From Flavobacterium sp. (GTDB lineage: Bacteria; Bacteroidota; Bacteroidia; Flavobacteriales; Flavobacteriaceae), in assembly GCF_004211145.1 (NCBI RefSeq), contig NZ_SEBS01000001.1, forward strand, positions 62,001 through 126,000: a stretch of 64,000 nt of DNA, given 5' to 3'. The position numbers and the translations under genes were made by a program. Of this stretch, positions 46,722-56,538 are shown piece after piece. Under the pieces are notes generated by a model. That model was not told the DNA's origin, did not search any database, and saw only the letters and a program-made list of their open reading frames with translations. Every line of letters starts with the position of its first letter. Position 1 is the first letter of the stretch.

Positions 46722-49172
46722 GTGCGCGGGTTCAGCCGAAACTATGACATTTATCATGCGTTCGGAAGTTTTCGAATCCCTTGTCTCGTGCGTCTTTACG
46801 CGTGTCGTTCGCGCGAAAATATTTCCGGCGAGCGTCACGAAACTCACGATCGTGATCGTGCTCAGCGGCATGATGATGGCGGCCACGAGCGGCAACAGAT
46901 TTCCGGTGAAAGCGAACGACAACCCGACGACATTGTACAGCAACGACAACCCGAAACTCAACTTGATGACCAACATTCCCTTGCGCGACAACGCGAGGAA
47001 ATTCGCGATCTTGCCAAACGCCGACGCGTCTAGGATTGCGTCGCAGGCGGGTGAGAAAATGTTGATGTCTTCAGCTATCGAGATCCCGACATCGCTCTGG
47101 GCAAGCGCGCCCGCGTCATTCAAACCGTCGCCGATCATGATTACTTTTTTGCCTTGTCCCTGCAGGTTTTTGATGAATTCGAGTTTCTGTTCGGGCGTTT
47201 GGTCGAAAGCCATCTGGGTTCCGCGTGGCAATAATTTTTGCAGGTTTTTGCGTTCGCCTTCGTTGTCGCCTGAAAGCACCGCGAGTTTAAAATGCGTGTT
47301 CAATTGCCGCAACAATTCGGGCAGCTCGCTCCTGTATTGGTTCGAGAAAATGAATTTCCCGAGGTGATTCCCATTGCAGTTTATGTGGACGGCAGTTTCG
47401 GTGAAAGCCGATTTTGACGCGTCGGTAAAGGAGGCCGAACCGATCTTGAGATCGATTCCGTCGAAAATCGCGTGAATTCCGTGCGATGGAATTTCCTCGA
47501 AAACATCGGGAGCCGAAACATTGAAGTCGGGCAAAAAATCATACAACATGCGGCTTAACGGATGATTCGAAGCGCGCACGGCTTTCTTTATGCAAGCGAT
47601 CTGGAAGCCTGAAAGCTCAGTTCCTTGATACGCGATGGTCGACGAACTTGACGTCGTGAGTGTTCCCGTCTTGTCGAAAACGATCGTATCGGCGCGCGCC
47701 ATCCGTTCGAGTACCGACGCGTTCTTGAGATACAGTTTTTGGCGTCCGATGATTCGGATCAGATTGCCCAACGTAAACGGAGCGGTCAACGCCAACGCGC
47801 ACGGACACGCGACGATCAGCACGGCGGTAAACACGTTCCACGCGGTTTGCATGTCGAAAAAGCACCAATACAAAAATCCCGAGATTGCGACCAGCAGCAG
47901 CGCGGGCGTGAAATAACGGCTGATCGAATCGGTGATCGATTGTAGTTTTTGTTCGTTCGATTTCCTAAAAATCTCGTGGCTCCACAATTGCGTCAAATAG
48001 CTTTGGGAAACTGCGCACAGGGTTTCAATTTCGGCCGGAATCCCAATGTGTCGGCCGCCCGCGAAAATCTTGTCGCCCGAAATTTTGCTCACGGGAATCG
48101 CTTCTCCGGTCACGAAACTGTAGTCGATCTTGGCGTCGCCTGAAATCAAGATGCCGTCGCACGGAATGATTTCCTGGTTGCGCACGAGGATTCGGTTTCC
48201 TTTTTGGATTTCGTAGATCGGGACGTTGACTTCAGTTCGATCGGACAAAATCTGCGTGACCGCTACGGGAAAATACGATTTGTAATCGCGTTCGAAACTC
48301 AGGAAATCGTAGGTTTTGGCCTGGAAGGTCTTGCCGAGCAACATGAAGAAAATCAGGCCGGCCATGCTATCGAAAAAACCCGGGCCGTGGTTGAAGAACA
48401 TGTCGGAAACGCTTCGCGCGAACATCACGACGATACCGAGCGCAATCGGGATTTCGATGCTTAAAAATCCGGACTTAATACTTTTCCACGCGATCGAATA
48501 ATACTCACTCGCCGAATACAGAAACGCGGGAAGCGAGATTACGAAAATCAAAAGTCGGAAGAAACCTTTGTATTGGTCGAGCCAAAATTCATTGACTTCG
48601 AAATACTCGGGAAACGATAGCAACATGATGTTTCCGAAGCAAAAAAATGCGACACCAAGTTTTATCGTGAGCGATTTGTTTGTGGTTTTCTTTTGCTTTC
48701 CATAATCGTCGAGCGTGATATTGGGCTCATAGCCGATTTTACATAGCAATGTGACGATTGATTTGAGGTTCGTTTCGTCGTTGTGATAGGCAATTCGGAC
48801 GGATTTCTGCCGAAAATTCACCACGGAATTCACCACGCCACTTGCCAGCCTGTGCAAATTCTCCAGCAAATAAATGCACGAACTGCAATGGATGTGCGGA
48901 ATGTGCAACGATACGACTTTCGTATTTCCTTCGTCGAATTCAAGAAGTTTCGCGACGATTTTTTCGTTCTCGAGGAAATCGTATTTGCCTTGCAAGTCCA
49001 ACGGCGTCGCGCCCGGAGATTGCTGTATGTCGTAATAGGCCGAAAGGTCGTTCGCGCTGAAAATCTCGTACACGGTCTTGCAACCGTTGCAACAAAAAGA
49101 TTTTTCGTCAAAACGCACTTCGCTCGCAGGCGTGAACGTCAGCCCGCAGTGGAAACAGTTTCGTAAGGTCAT
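46719..49172 (-). CDS. ccoI: Heavy-metal (Cu) translocating P-type ATPase
   Basis: FCCNGCKTVYEIF; HIHCSSCIYLLENLHRLASG; CPCALALTAPF; DKTGTLTTS; MIGDGLNDAGALAQSDVGIS. Confidence 0.95.
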   Translation of the reverse strand: MTLRNCFHCGLTFTPASEVRFDEKSFCCNGCKTVYEIFSANDLSAYYDIQQSPGATPLDLQGKYDFLENEKIVAKLLEFDEGNTKVVSLHIPHIHCSSCIYLLENLHRLASGVVNSVVNFRQKSVRIAYHNDETNLKSIVTLLCKIGYEPNITLDDYGKQKKTTNKSLTIKLGVAFFCFGNIMLLSFPEYFEVNEFWLDQYKGFFRLLIFVISLPAFLYSASEYYSIAWKSIKSGFLSIEIPIALGIVVMFARSVSDMFFNHGPGFFDSMAGLIFFMLLGKTFQAKTYDFLSFERDYKSYFPVAVTQILSDRTEVNVPIYEIQKGNRILVRNQEIIPCDGILISGDAKIDYSFVTGEAIPVSKISGDKIFAGGRHIGIPAEIETLCAVSQSYLTQLWSHEIFRKSNEQKLQSITDSISRYFTPALLLVAISGFLYWCFFDMQTAWNVFTAVLIVACPCALALTAPFTLGNLIRIIGRQKLYLKNASVLERMARADTIVFDKTGTLTTSSSSTIAYQGTELSGFQIACIKKAVRASNHPLSRMLYDFLPDFNVSAPDVFEEIPSHGIHAIFDGIDLKIGSASFTDASKSAFTETAVHINCNGNHLGKFIFSNQYRSELPELLRQLNTHFKLAVLSGDNEGERKNLQKLLPRGTQMAFDQTPEQKLEFIKNLQGQGKKVIMIGDGLNDAGALAQSDVGISIAEDINIFSPACDAILDASAFGKIANFLALSRKGMLVIKLSFGLSLLYNVVGLSFAFTGNLLPLVAAIIMPLSTITIVSFVTLAGNIFARTTRVKTHETRDSKTSERMINVIVSAEPAH
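46745..46756. promoter_or_regulatory. Candidate Fnr-type operator TGACA-TT-TATCA inside the 3' end of ccoI, upstream of ccoS
   Basis: Shares ACTATGACA left context with the site upstream of ccoI; same spacing to the -7 box. Confidence 0.65.
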
Positions 49173-49224
49173 TTTTGCTCAATTTACCTGGAGCAAAGTT
49201 CAGGCTGGCAATTCGGTCAAACTA

Positions 49225-49236
49225 TGACAATTGTCA
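49225..49236. promoter_or_regulatory. Candidate Fnr-type operator TGACA-AT-TGTCA upstream of ccoI
   Basis: 16-bp perfect palindrome TATGACAATTGTCATA (49223-49238), centred 29.5 nt upstream of the -7-like GAACTTTG. Confidence 0.7.
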
Positions 49237-49258
49237 TAAGTCCTTAATTTCCATGCAT

Positions 49259-49287
49259 AAAAAAAGCCACTCGATTGAGCGGCTTTC
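49259..49287 (-). terminator. Terminator-like hairpin downstream of the cold-shock gene
   Basis: aaaaaaGCCaCTCgattGAGcGGCttt; minus-strand U-run. Confidence 0.65.
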
Positions 49288-49310
49288 CTAATACAGGTGT
49301 ACGATATTTA

Positions 49311-49502
49311 TTAAATAACGGTGACATTTACTGCGTTAAGGCCTCTTTTTCCCTGTTCTACAGAGTAAGTAACCTTGTCGTTCTCACGTACTTGTCCGTT
49401 AAGACCGGTTACATGTACAAACAGGTCATCACCTCCGTCTTCGGGGCTGATGAAACCGAAGCCTTTTGCTTCGTTGAAAAATTTAATGGTACCTTGATTC
49501 AT
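49311..49502 (-). CDS. Cold-shock domain protein
   Basis: MNQGTIKFFNEAKGFGFISPEDGGDDLFVHVTGLNGQVRENDKVTYSVEQGKRGLNAVNVTVI (RNP1/RNP2). Confidence 0.95.
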   Translation of the reverse strand: MNQGTIKFFNEAKGFGFISPEDGGDDLFVHVTGLNGQVRENDKVTYSVEQGKRGLNAVNVTVI

Positions 49503-49818
49503 GGTAATAAAATTATATTAAGCGGCGAAGGTAGGTCTAAATAATTGAAATACAGCACGTTTTATTGTTTATTTGAAATTATAATTATTTGGGCCGACTA
49601 AAAGCGGTCCGATTTCATGAATCGTCCAACCTGTCAAATCACCCCTAACATCGCGGCAATCACCATACTAAAAAATGGATTGTGGCGGCCCGCACGCGTT
49701 CGTCGCTTGGATTACGACGTTGTTCATACTGTAATCGCCGAACACGATTATTAATTAAATTGCGTCGTTCGAGTCCGATTATTTTTCGTCGCATTACACG
49801 AGACCTGAAACTTTTGAG

Positions 49819-50376
49819 ATGATTCCGATAAACGACCAAAACATTCTAAACATTGTGACGTATTCCAAACCGATTGATGGAGTTTGCGACCATTCACCAT
49901 TTTTAAAATGGAATTTCTCGAGTTCCGAGTTGGTTTCGTCTCTGTCAAAAATCGGATTTGTGAGCGTTGAAAATTGCTTGCCGAGTTCGGGCGACGACAC
50001 GGAAACGATTGACCTGGAACGCCAACCATATTGCTCAAGCGATGTTTTCAGATGTGAAAAATGCCATCGGTTTTTCTTCCGAAATGAGAATAATTTCAAG
50101 CTCATCAAAAGAGAAATGATCGATATCGAAACGATTCGTCCGAAGCATCAAATCATCATCGACAATGGAAACCTCGATTATATGGTTTTCAAGAATCCCG
50201 ATTTGAGTTACGCCGTTTCGATTTCTAAGCCCGTCGGAATTGGAATTGACGTGCACCATCAATTGTCGGAAATGGAAACGTCAAGCTATCTCGAACATGG
50301 AATTTTGGCATTATCGGAAAGACTGGATGACATGGACCGGAATTTTTCGAAATATAAAGTGACCTCGTGGCGATGA
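49819..50376 (+). CDS. Uncharacterised 185-aa protein
   Basis: Longest ORF in this stretch; protein-like composition; CEKCHRFFF CxxC motif; no family recognised. Confidence 0.55.
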   Translation: MIPINDQNILNIVTYSKPIDGVCDHSPFLKWNFSSSELVSSLSKIGFVSVENCLPSSGDDTETIDLERQPYCSSDVFRCEKCHRFFFRNENNFKLIKREMIDIETIRPKHQIIIDNGNLDYMVFKNPDLSYAVSISKPVGIGIDVHHQLSEMETSSYLEHGILALSERLDDMDRNFSKYKVTSWR

Positions 50377-50878
50377 TCGCAGTTGCAAAAAAATCGAAAT
50401 GAGAAATGCCCTAAAAACTGCCGACTAGCATGAATTATTTCACCTTGATTGAAACGCGAACGCCATCTATCGACTTGGAATGGGAAGATCGGAAACGATA
50501 AACACTTTTCTCGAAAATGTTCGATAAGTACGTCGTTTTATGCAAAATCACCTCGCTAAAACGATTTCGCTAACCTTACATTACCACAACAAAATAGGAT
50601 TTGGGAATTCTTCATGTGCCGATTTCCCACTGATTGCGCGCCTTTGCACTGTCAACAACTACAGCATACTGTTGTATTTGACATTTAATTACGAATTGTA
50701 TGGTTTTTATAACTGTAAATGATGAAAATGGTAAAATCTTCGCGCTATTTTTATCATTGACGAATTTATCATTCGTCGGATCTAACACGCATTTTCCAAA
50801 ACGTCTTTTTGCATTGTAATTCATCGACCGGCGGATTTTGAATAGTTAGGTGCCAGTACGAAAATCCATTCCCCATTG

Positions 50879-53800
50879 ATGCGCAACTTTACACTGAAAT
50901 TTACTTTACTTTTTTTATTTGCTTCCGCAGCGCATGCCCAACTCGGGTTTTGTCCGGGCAGCAAAGGAGAACCTATTTTCACTGAGAATTTTGGAAACGG
51001 CACGACATATGGTCCGGCCTTGCCTGCAGGAATCACGACATATCCTTTCGTAACCGGCGCCCCGAACGATGGGCAATACACCTTATATTATCATTCGAGC
51101 CTTTACACGACTTGGCATTATTCGCTCGATCACACGCCCGACGCTACGAACGGCCCGAATGGAAAAATGCTTTTGGTCAACGCGAATGCTGCGACATCGG
51201 GCGACTTTTACAAAAAAACTGTGTCAGGATTATGTGTCAATACGACGTTCGAATTTTCGGCCTGGCTCATGAACGTCTATAATCCGAATACCAATTATTG
51301 CGGCGCGGGCCAAATCCCTATAAACGTGAGATTTGAAATCTGGAACGCGTCCGAAACGATTCTCCTGGGTTCGGGAAACACAGGAAATTTAATGGGAACG
51401 ACGGCACCGTTGTGGCAACAGTTCGCATTGGTTTTTACGACGGTCAACGAAACGTCGGTCGTACTCAAAATGAAGAACAACGGAACGGGCGGCTGCGGAA
51501 ACGACTTGGCGATCGACGATATTTCATTCAGCGCTTGCGGCGATTTGACGACAGTTTCGAGCCCATCGGCAACCGGAAGTTCATTTGCTACGTGCAGCAA
51601 TCCGGCGTCGTTGCAGCTCAACGCGTCGACGGTAAGCGCCGTTCCATATTTCTATCAGTGGCAATCGAGTAGCGACGGCACGACGTGGGCGGATATTCCG
51701 GGCGCAACAAACGCGAGTTACAATGCGACAAATATCACATCGACGACATATTTTCGCGTGAAGGCGGCTCAGGACGCGGTGAATTTGAACTCGAGTTTCT
51801 GTTCGGCCATATCGAACGTGTTTACGGTTTCGATTTTACCGACGCCAATTCCCGGGACGAACAACGGCGACCAGACGATCTGCAGCAATGAATCCATCCC
51901 GACTTTAGGCGTAACGGCGGCCGCGGGAACGGGCGTAAACTGGTACAGTGCCGCGAGTGGCGGAACTTTGCTGCAATCGAACAGCCCAACGTACACGCCA
52001 ACAACAGCGGGGATTTTTTACGCCGAAACCTACGATTTGACTTCGAATTGCATCGCGACTCCACGAACGCCCGTTCAACTCATGATCGTCGCCTTGCCGA
52101 CCGCGACGATATCGGGAACGACAAGCATTTGCAGCGGGAATTCGGCTATAATCAGCTTTAGCGGAACACCGAATGCGATCGTAACCTACGCGATCGACGC
52201 GGGCGCGAACCAAACGATAACGTTGAATGCTTCAGGTGCGGCCAGTGTGACGACATCGGCTTCGAGTACGTATACTTTGGCGGGCGTGAGTTTGCCGAGT
52301 CCGAGTACGTGCAGCCAGACGCTTACGGGTTCGGCTTCGATTACGGTTACGAATTTGCCGACGGCGAGCGTTTCAAGCGTTCCGCTGGTATGTTCGGGAA
52401 GCTCGGCTGTCGTGAATTTCAGTGGAACTGCGGGCGCGATCGTTACCTATAAAGTAAATGCGGGCGCGAACCAGACGATCACGTTGAACGGATCGGGAAC
52501 GGCTTCGGTCACAATTCCGAGCGTAACTACTGCAATGACGTACACGCTGGTCAACGTCGCTTTGCCCGGCCCGAGCGGATGCAGCCAAACGCTGTCGCAA
52601 TCCATCACGATTTCACCCGTCGCAATCCCGACGGCTTCGATAAGCGCTAACCCCACGACGGTTTGTTCCGGCCAATCGAGCACGATCATGTTCACGGGAA
52701 CGGCAAACGCCACGGTAACCTATACGATAGACGGAGGCGCGAACCAGACGATCACGTTGAACGCGTCGGGTTCGGCGACGATTGCCGCGTCGGGCTTGAC
52801 ATCGAACAGGACGTACAGTTTGGTTAACGTAACGTCGGCCGATTTGAACACTTGCAGCAACAGCGCAAGCGGGTCGGTCACAATTACGGTAAACGGTTTG
52901 CCGACGGCGACAATTTCGAATACTTCTCCGGTTTGTTCGGGAAGTTCAGCTGCAGTCAATTTCAGCGGAACGCCTAATGCGATCGTCACCTATTCGGTAA
53001 ATTCAGGTGCGAACCAGACGATTTCGTTGAACGGTTCGGGCAACGCGTCGGTTACGGTTCCCAGCGTTACATCGGCGACGACGTACACGCTCATTTCGGT
53101 AAATCTGGCGGCTACGGGCTGCAGTCAGGCGCTTTCGCAATCGACGACCGTATCGGCAGTCGCGTTACCCACGGCTTCGATAAGTGCGAATCCGATGACG
53201 GTTTGTTCGGGACAAAACAGCATAGTTTCCCTTAACGGAACGCCAAATGCCGTCGTTACGTACACGATAAATGCCGGCGCGAATCAGACGGTTACATTGG
53301 ACGCGTCAGGACAAGCGTCATTTGCGAATCCATTTTCGTCGAATACGACCTATCAATTGGTCAGCGTGGCTCTGGCGGGAACGGGTTGCAGCCAAACGCT
53401 TACGGGTTTCGCCACGGTATCGGTGAATCCGACTCCGATTATGGCGTATAGCGGCGACTTATCCTACTGCGAAGGTGAGTCGGTCGCGATAAATCTGACG
53501 TCGGATATCGCGGGCACGACGTTTAGTTGGACAGTTGTCGAGAATGGAACGTCGGGCGCAACGTCGGATACAGGGAACCAGATCGCACAAACGTTGGCTT
53601 TGACGAATGGCAACGTTGGAACCGCAACGTATACCGTGACGCCTTTTTACAACGGTTGTCCCGGAATTCCTGTCGCGATAACGGTTACGATTTATCCATT
53701 GCCTGTTCCGCAGATTACCGACGGCGTGATCTGTACGACAGGTTCGGGCGCAAACCAATTTTATACGCTGGACACGAATCTCGATCCCGCAACCCATAGT

Positions 53801-54415
53801 TTCCAATGGTTTTTCGGTCCGAATTTAATTCCGACGGCTTCCGGAAGCACGTACGACGCGAATCAAATCGGAACGTATTCGGTGATCGCGACGAATGCCC
53901 AAGGTTGTGCTTCGCTTCCGGTTGAGGCGGTCGTGAGTGAAATGTCGCAGGGCGAAAGTTTGGTGATACAGCAATCGAGTGCGTTCAGTGACAACCCGAC
54001 GGTTACGATTACTGTTGTGGGTGGCGACGGACCGTATTCGTATCAATTGGACGACACGGTGCAGTCGTCGAACGTATTCCGCGATGTTTCGGCGGGAACG
54101 CATACGATTACTGTTTTCGATGCATTCTGTACGAATTTAACGGCAACTGTGACGATTGTGAATTACCCGAAATATTTCACTCCGAACAGCGACGGCATAC
54201 ACGATACGTGGAATATTGTCGGAATCGGGAATGCGGTGATTCGGATCTATGACCGATACGGAAAATTGATCAAACAGATCAGCCCCGACGGTTCCGGTTG
54301 GGACGGAAATTACAATGGACGAGCATTGCCGTCGACCGATTACTGGTTCACGATCGACTATATCGAAAACGCTTTGAACAAAACGTTCAACGCCCATTTC
54401 GCATTAAAAAGATAG
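50879..54415 (+). CDS. Large secreted repeat protein with C-terminal T9SS type B (gliding-motility-associated) sorting domain
   Basis: Signal peptide MRNFTLKFTLLFLFASAAHAQ; repeated PTASISANPxTVCSGQ...VTYTIxxGANQTITLNxSG modules; C-terminal YPKYFTPNSDGIHDTWNIVGIGNAVIRIYDRYGKLIKQISPDGSGWDGNYNGRALPSTDYWFTI. Confidence 0.9.
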   Translation: MRNFTLKFTLLFLFASAAHAQLGFCPGSKGEPIFTENFGNGTTYGPALPAGITTYPFVTGAPNDGQYTLYYHSSLYTTWHYSLDHTPDATNGPNGKMLLVNANAATSGDFYKKTVSGLCVNTTFEFSAWLMNVYNPNTNYCGAGQIPINVRFEIWNASETILLGSGNTGNLMGTTAPLWQQFALVFTTVNETSVVLKMKNNGTGGCGNDLAIDDISFSACGDLTTVSSPSATGSSFATCSNPASLQLNASTVSAVPYFYQWQSSSDGTTWADIPGATNASYNATNITSTTYFRVKAAQDAVNLNSSFCSAISNVFTVSILPTPIPGTNNGDQTICSNESIPTLGVTAAAGTGVNWYSAASGGTLLQSNSPTYTPTTAGIFYAETYDLTSNCIATPRTPVQLMIVALPTATISGTTSICSGNSAIISFSGTPNAIVTYAIDAGANQTITLNASGAASVTTSASSTYTLAGVSLPSPSTCSQTLTGSASITVTNLPTASVSSVPLVCSGSSAVVNFSGTAGAIVTYKVNAGANQTITLNGSGTASVTIPSVTTAMTYTLVNVALPGPSGCSQTLSQSITISPVAIPTASISANPTTVCSGQSSTIMFTGTANATVTYTIDGGANQTITLNASGSATIAASGLTSNRTYSLVNVTSADLNTCSNSASGSVTITVNGLPTATISNTSPVCSGSSAAVNFSGTPNAIVTYSVNSGANQTISLNGSGNASVTVPSVTSATTYTLISVNLAATGCSQALSQSTTVSAVALPTASISANPMTVCSGQNSIVSLNGTPNAVVTYTINAGANQTVTLDASGQASFANPFSSNTTYQLVSVALAGTGCSQTLTGFATVSVNPTPIMAYSGDLSYCEGESVAINLTSDIAGTTFSWTVVENGTSGATSDTGNQIAQTLALTNGNVGTATYTVTPFYNGCPGIPVAITVTIYPLPVPQITDGVICTTGSGANQFYTLDTNLDPATHSFQWFFGPNLIPTASGSTYDANQIGTYSVIATNAQGCASLPVEAVVSEMSQGESLVIQQSSAFSDNPTVTITVVGGDGPYSYQLDDTVQSSNVFRDVSAGTHTITVFDAFCTNLTATVTIVNYPKYFTPNSDGIHDTWNIVGIGNAVIRIYDRYGKLIKQISPDGSGWDGNYNGRALPSTDYWFTIDYIENALNKTFNAHFALKR

Positions 54416-54697
54416 TTTGCGCGTTTTCGAGCGGATTTCGGCCAAAAACGTCCAAAGAAAACGTTGTAGTAAGCATCGTAAAGCATCGAAAAAACCATAC
54501 AACAACTATACATTAGCGGTTTTTATAAGTTAGTCAAACGCTTTATAATTCGTTATTGTGGAAGATTTTATCGACCAACTCAATCGTTTTCATAAATATT
54601 TGGTTGTATAGTTTATATATGCGATAATTGCAGACTACGTAATTATGTTATTATTTATTTTAGCTTTCGACAAATTTAATTCCTAAAAATGTGTGAT

Positions 54698-56293
54698 ATG
54701 AAAAAAATTACCCAATTAGTAGTATTAACGATCGCGTTGCTGAACGGAGTCTTCGTTTACGCCCAACCGACCACTAATGCGCCTACCCCTACAAATGCCG
54801 CGGCAGATGTAATCTCTATATATGGTGATTCGTTCCCGAGCGTGGCAACAAATTACAACCCGAACTGGGGACAAACCGGTCAGGTGAACCCATCGTACGA
54901 TCCGGGAACCGGAAACCTGGTGTTGGCGTATACCAATTTCAATTATCAGGGAACCGAGTTGACGAACCAGAACGCGTCGGGCATGGAATTCCTTCATATC
55001 GACATCTGGACATCGACCGCGACCAATATTAAAGTTTCGCCTATCAACGGCGGCAGCGGAACCGGAACTCCAGAAGTTCTGGTCGACGTTCCATTGGTGC
55101 AGAATGGATGGAGCAGCGTCAACCTTCCAAAAAGCGCGTTCACGGGCATGAGCTGGGATGCGGTTTATCAAATCAAGTTCGATGGACAAAACGGCGCAAA
55201 CCCGTCGGCTATCTATCTCGACAATATCTATTTCTGGAAAACACCTACGGCGGCCGGGTCTGACGCGTCCTTGAGCGATTTGAAAGTGGACGGAACGACA
55301 GTGCCCGGATTCACTTCTTCGGTTACGAATTACACGGTCGAACTCGTCGTCGGGACAACTACGGTACCACAAATCACCGGCTCGACTACGACTGACGCGA
55401 ATGCAACGGTTACTTCGACTACGCAGGCGTCGGGAATTCCGGGAACTGCATCGGTTTTGGTCACTTCGGCCAATGGAAACGTTACGAAAACATATACCGT
55501 GAATTTTGTGGCATCGCTTCCGAACCCATCGCCTCAACCGGCAACTCCAAACATGGAAGTCCTAAGCCTTTACGGCGACACGGGCGGATTTACGAACATC
55601 TGGACACCGAACTACAACTTCGGCGTTTTTGCCGGAAAACCGGATCTCGACCCGACAGCGGGCGTGAATGAAGCGATCAAAATGAATTTCGCGGTCGCAG
55701 GTTATGGCGAAGGAACTGATTTGGTGACGAATATTTCAACATATCAATGGCTACACTTCGATTATTTCGCGGATGGAACTTCTACGCAATTGCGTTTCAT
55801 CATCATCGGCAACGTAGGCGGTGTCGTAACCGAATACAACTACGAATTGAATACGACTGGCGGCGGAAACGGATCACTCACGGCCGGTTCTTGGCAAAGT
55901 GTGAACGTACCGTTGAGCTTCTTTACGGGATTGGGCTTCAACAAGGCGAATTTCTTCCAGTTCAAATTGGGAACTTCTTCAAACTTGGTGTCTAACATCA
56001 TATACTTCGACAATATTTACTTCTCGGTGAACGAGCCGCTATTGCAATCGGAAGGTTTTGCAAAGGCGACATTCAGCGCGTATCCGAACCCGACTCGCAA
56101 CGAGTGGAATATCAACGCGACCCAGAACATTACTTCGGTTACCGTTTTCGATATTTCAGGAAAGCAGATCAAAGCGTTGCAACCGAACGATTTAAATGCC
56201 GTGATCGACGCATCGGAACTGTCGAACGGAATCTACTTCGCCAACGTCCTTACTGACGGCGGCAGCAAAACGATTAAACTTGTTAAGAATTGA
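54698..56293 (+). CDS. Secreted protein with two CBM-like beta-sandwich repeats, cadherin-like domain and T9SS type A C-terminal signal
   Basis: MKKITQLVVLTIALLNGVFVYAQ; DVISIYGDSF...LHIDIWT...IYLDNIYFWK and EVLSLYGDTG...LHFDYFA...IIYFDNIYFS; C-terminal AYPNPTRNEWNINATQNITSVTVFDISGKQIK. Confidence 0.85.
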   Translation: MKKITQLVVLTIALLNGVFVYAQPTTNAPTPTNAAADVISIYGDSFPSVATNYNPNWGQTGQVNPSYDPGTGNLVLAYTNFNYQGTELTNQNASGMEFLHIDIWTSTATNIKVSPINGGSGTGTPEVLVDVPLVQNGWSSVNLPKSAFTGMSWDAVYQIKFDGQNGANPSAIYLDNIYFWKTPTAAGSDASLSDLKVDGTTVPGFTSSVTNYTVELVVGTTTVPQITGSTTTDANATVTSTTQASGIPGTASVLVTSANGNVTKTYTVNFVASLPNPSPQPATPNMEVLSLYGDTGGFTNIWTPNYNFGVFAGKPDLDPTAGVNEAIKMNFAVAGYGEGTDLVTNISTYQWLHFDYFADGTSTQLRFIIIGNVGGVVTEYNYELNTTGGGNGSLTAGSWQSVNVPLSFFTGLGFNKANFFQFKLGTSSNLVSNIIYFDNIYFSVNEPLLQSEGFAKATFSAYPNPTRNEWNINATQNITSVTVFDISGKQIKALQPNDLNAVIDASELSNGIYFANVLTDGGSKTIKLVKN

Positions 56294-56303
56294 TGTAATG
56301 CAC

Positions 56304-56342
56304 AAAGGCAAACTGTCGTGAGATGGTTTGCCTTTCTTTTTA
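56304..56342 (+). terminator. Intrinsic terminator
   Basis: AAAGGCAAAC-tgtcgtgagatg-GTTTGCCTTTcttttt. Confidence 0.85.
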
Positions 56343-56538
56343 TCAGTTCCTGGAAATTCCCCAATCTCCAATCACCTGCATTTTTTTTACCCTTTTCACG
56401 AAAACGATATAGCGTTTACGGGAAGGTCGGCTAGTGTCTTGACTAACCAACAAGATCTGGCAAAAACGAATGAATATGAACAAAGCAGCTGAGGAAAATT
56501 CCTTAGAGATTAACAACCATTATGAAAACCAAACGATT

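Noticed and set aside
51905-54103. Several minus-strand ORFs under the T9SS type B gene
   Set aside because: Repeated antisense frames generated by the repeat modules; no independent coding evidence.
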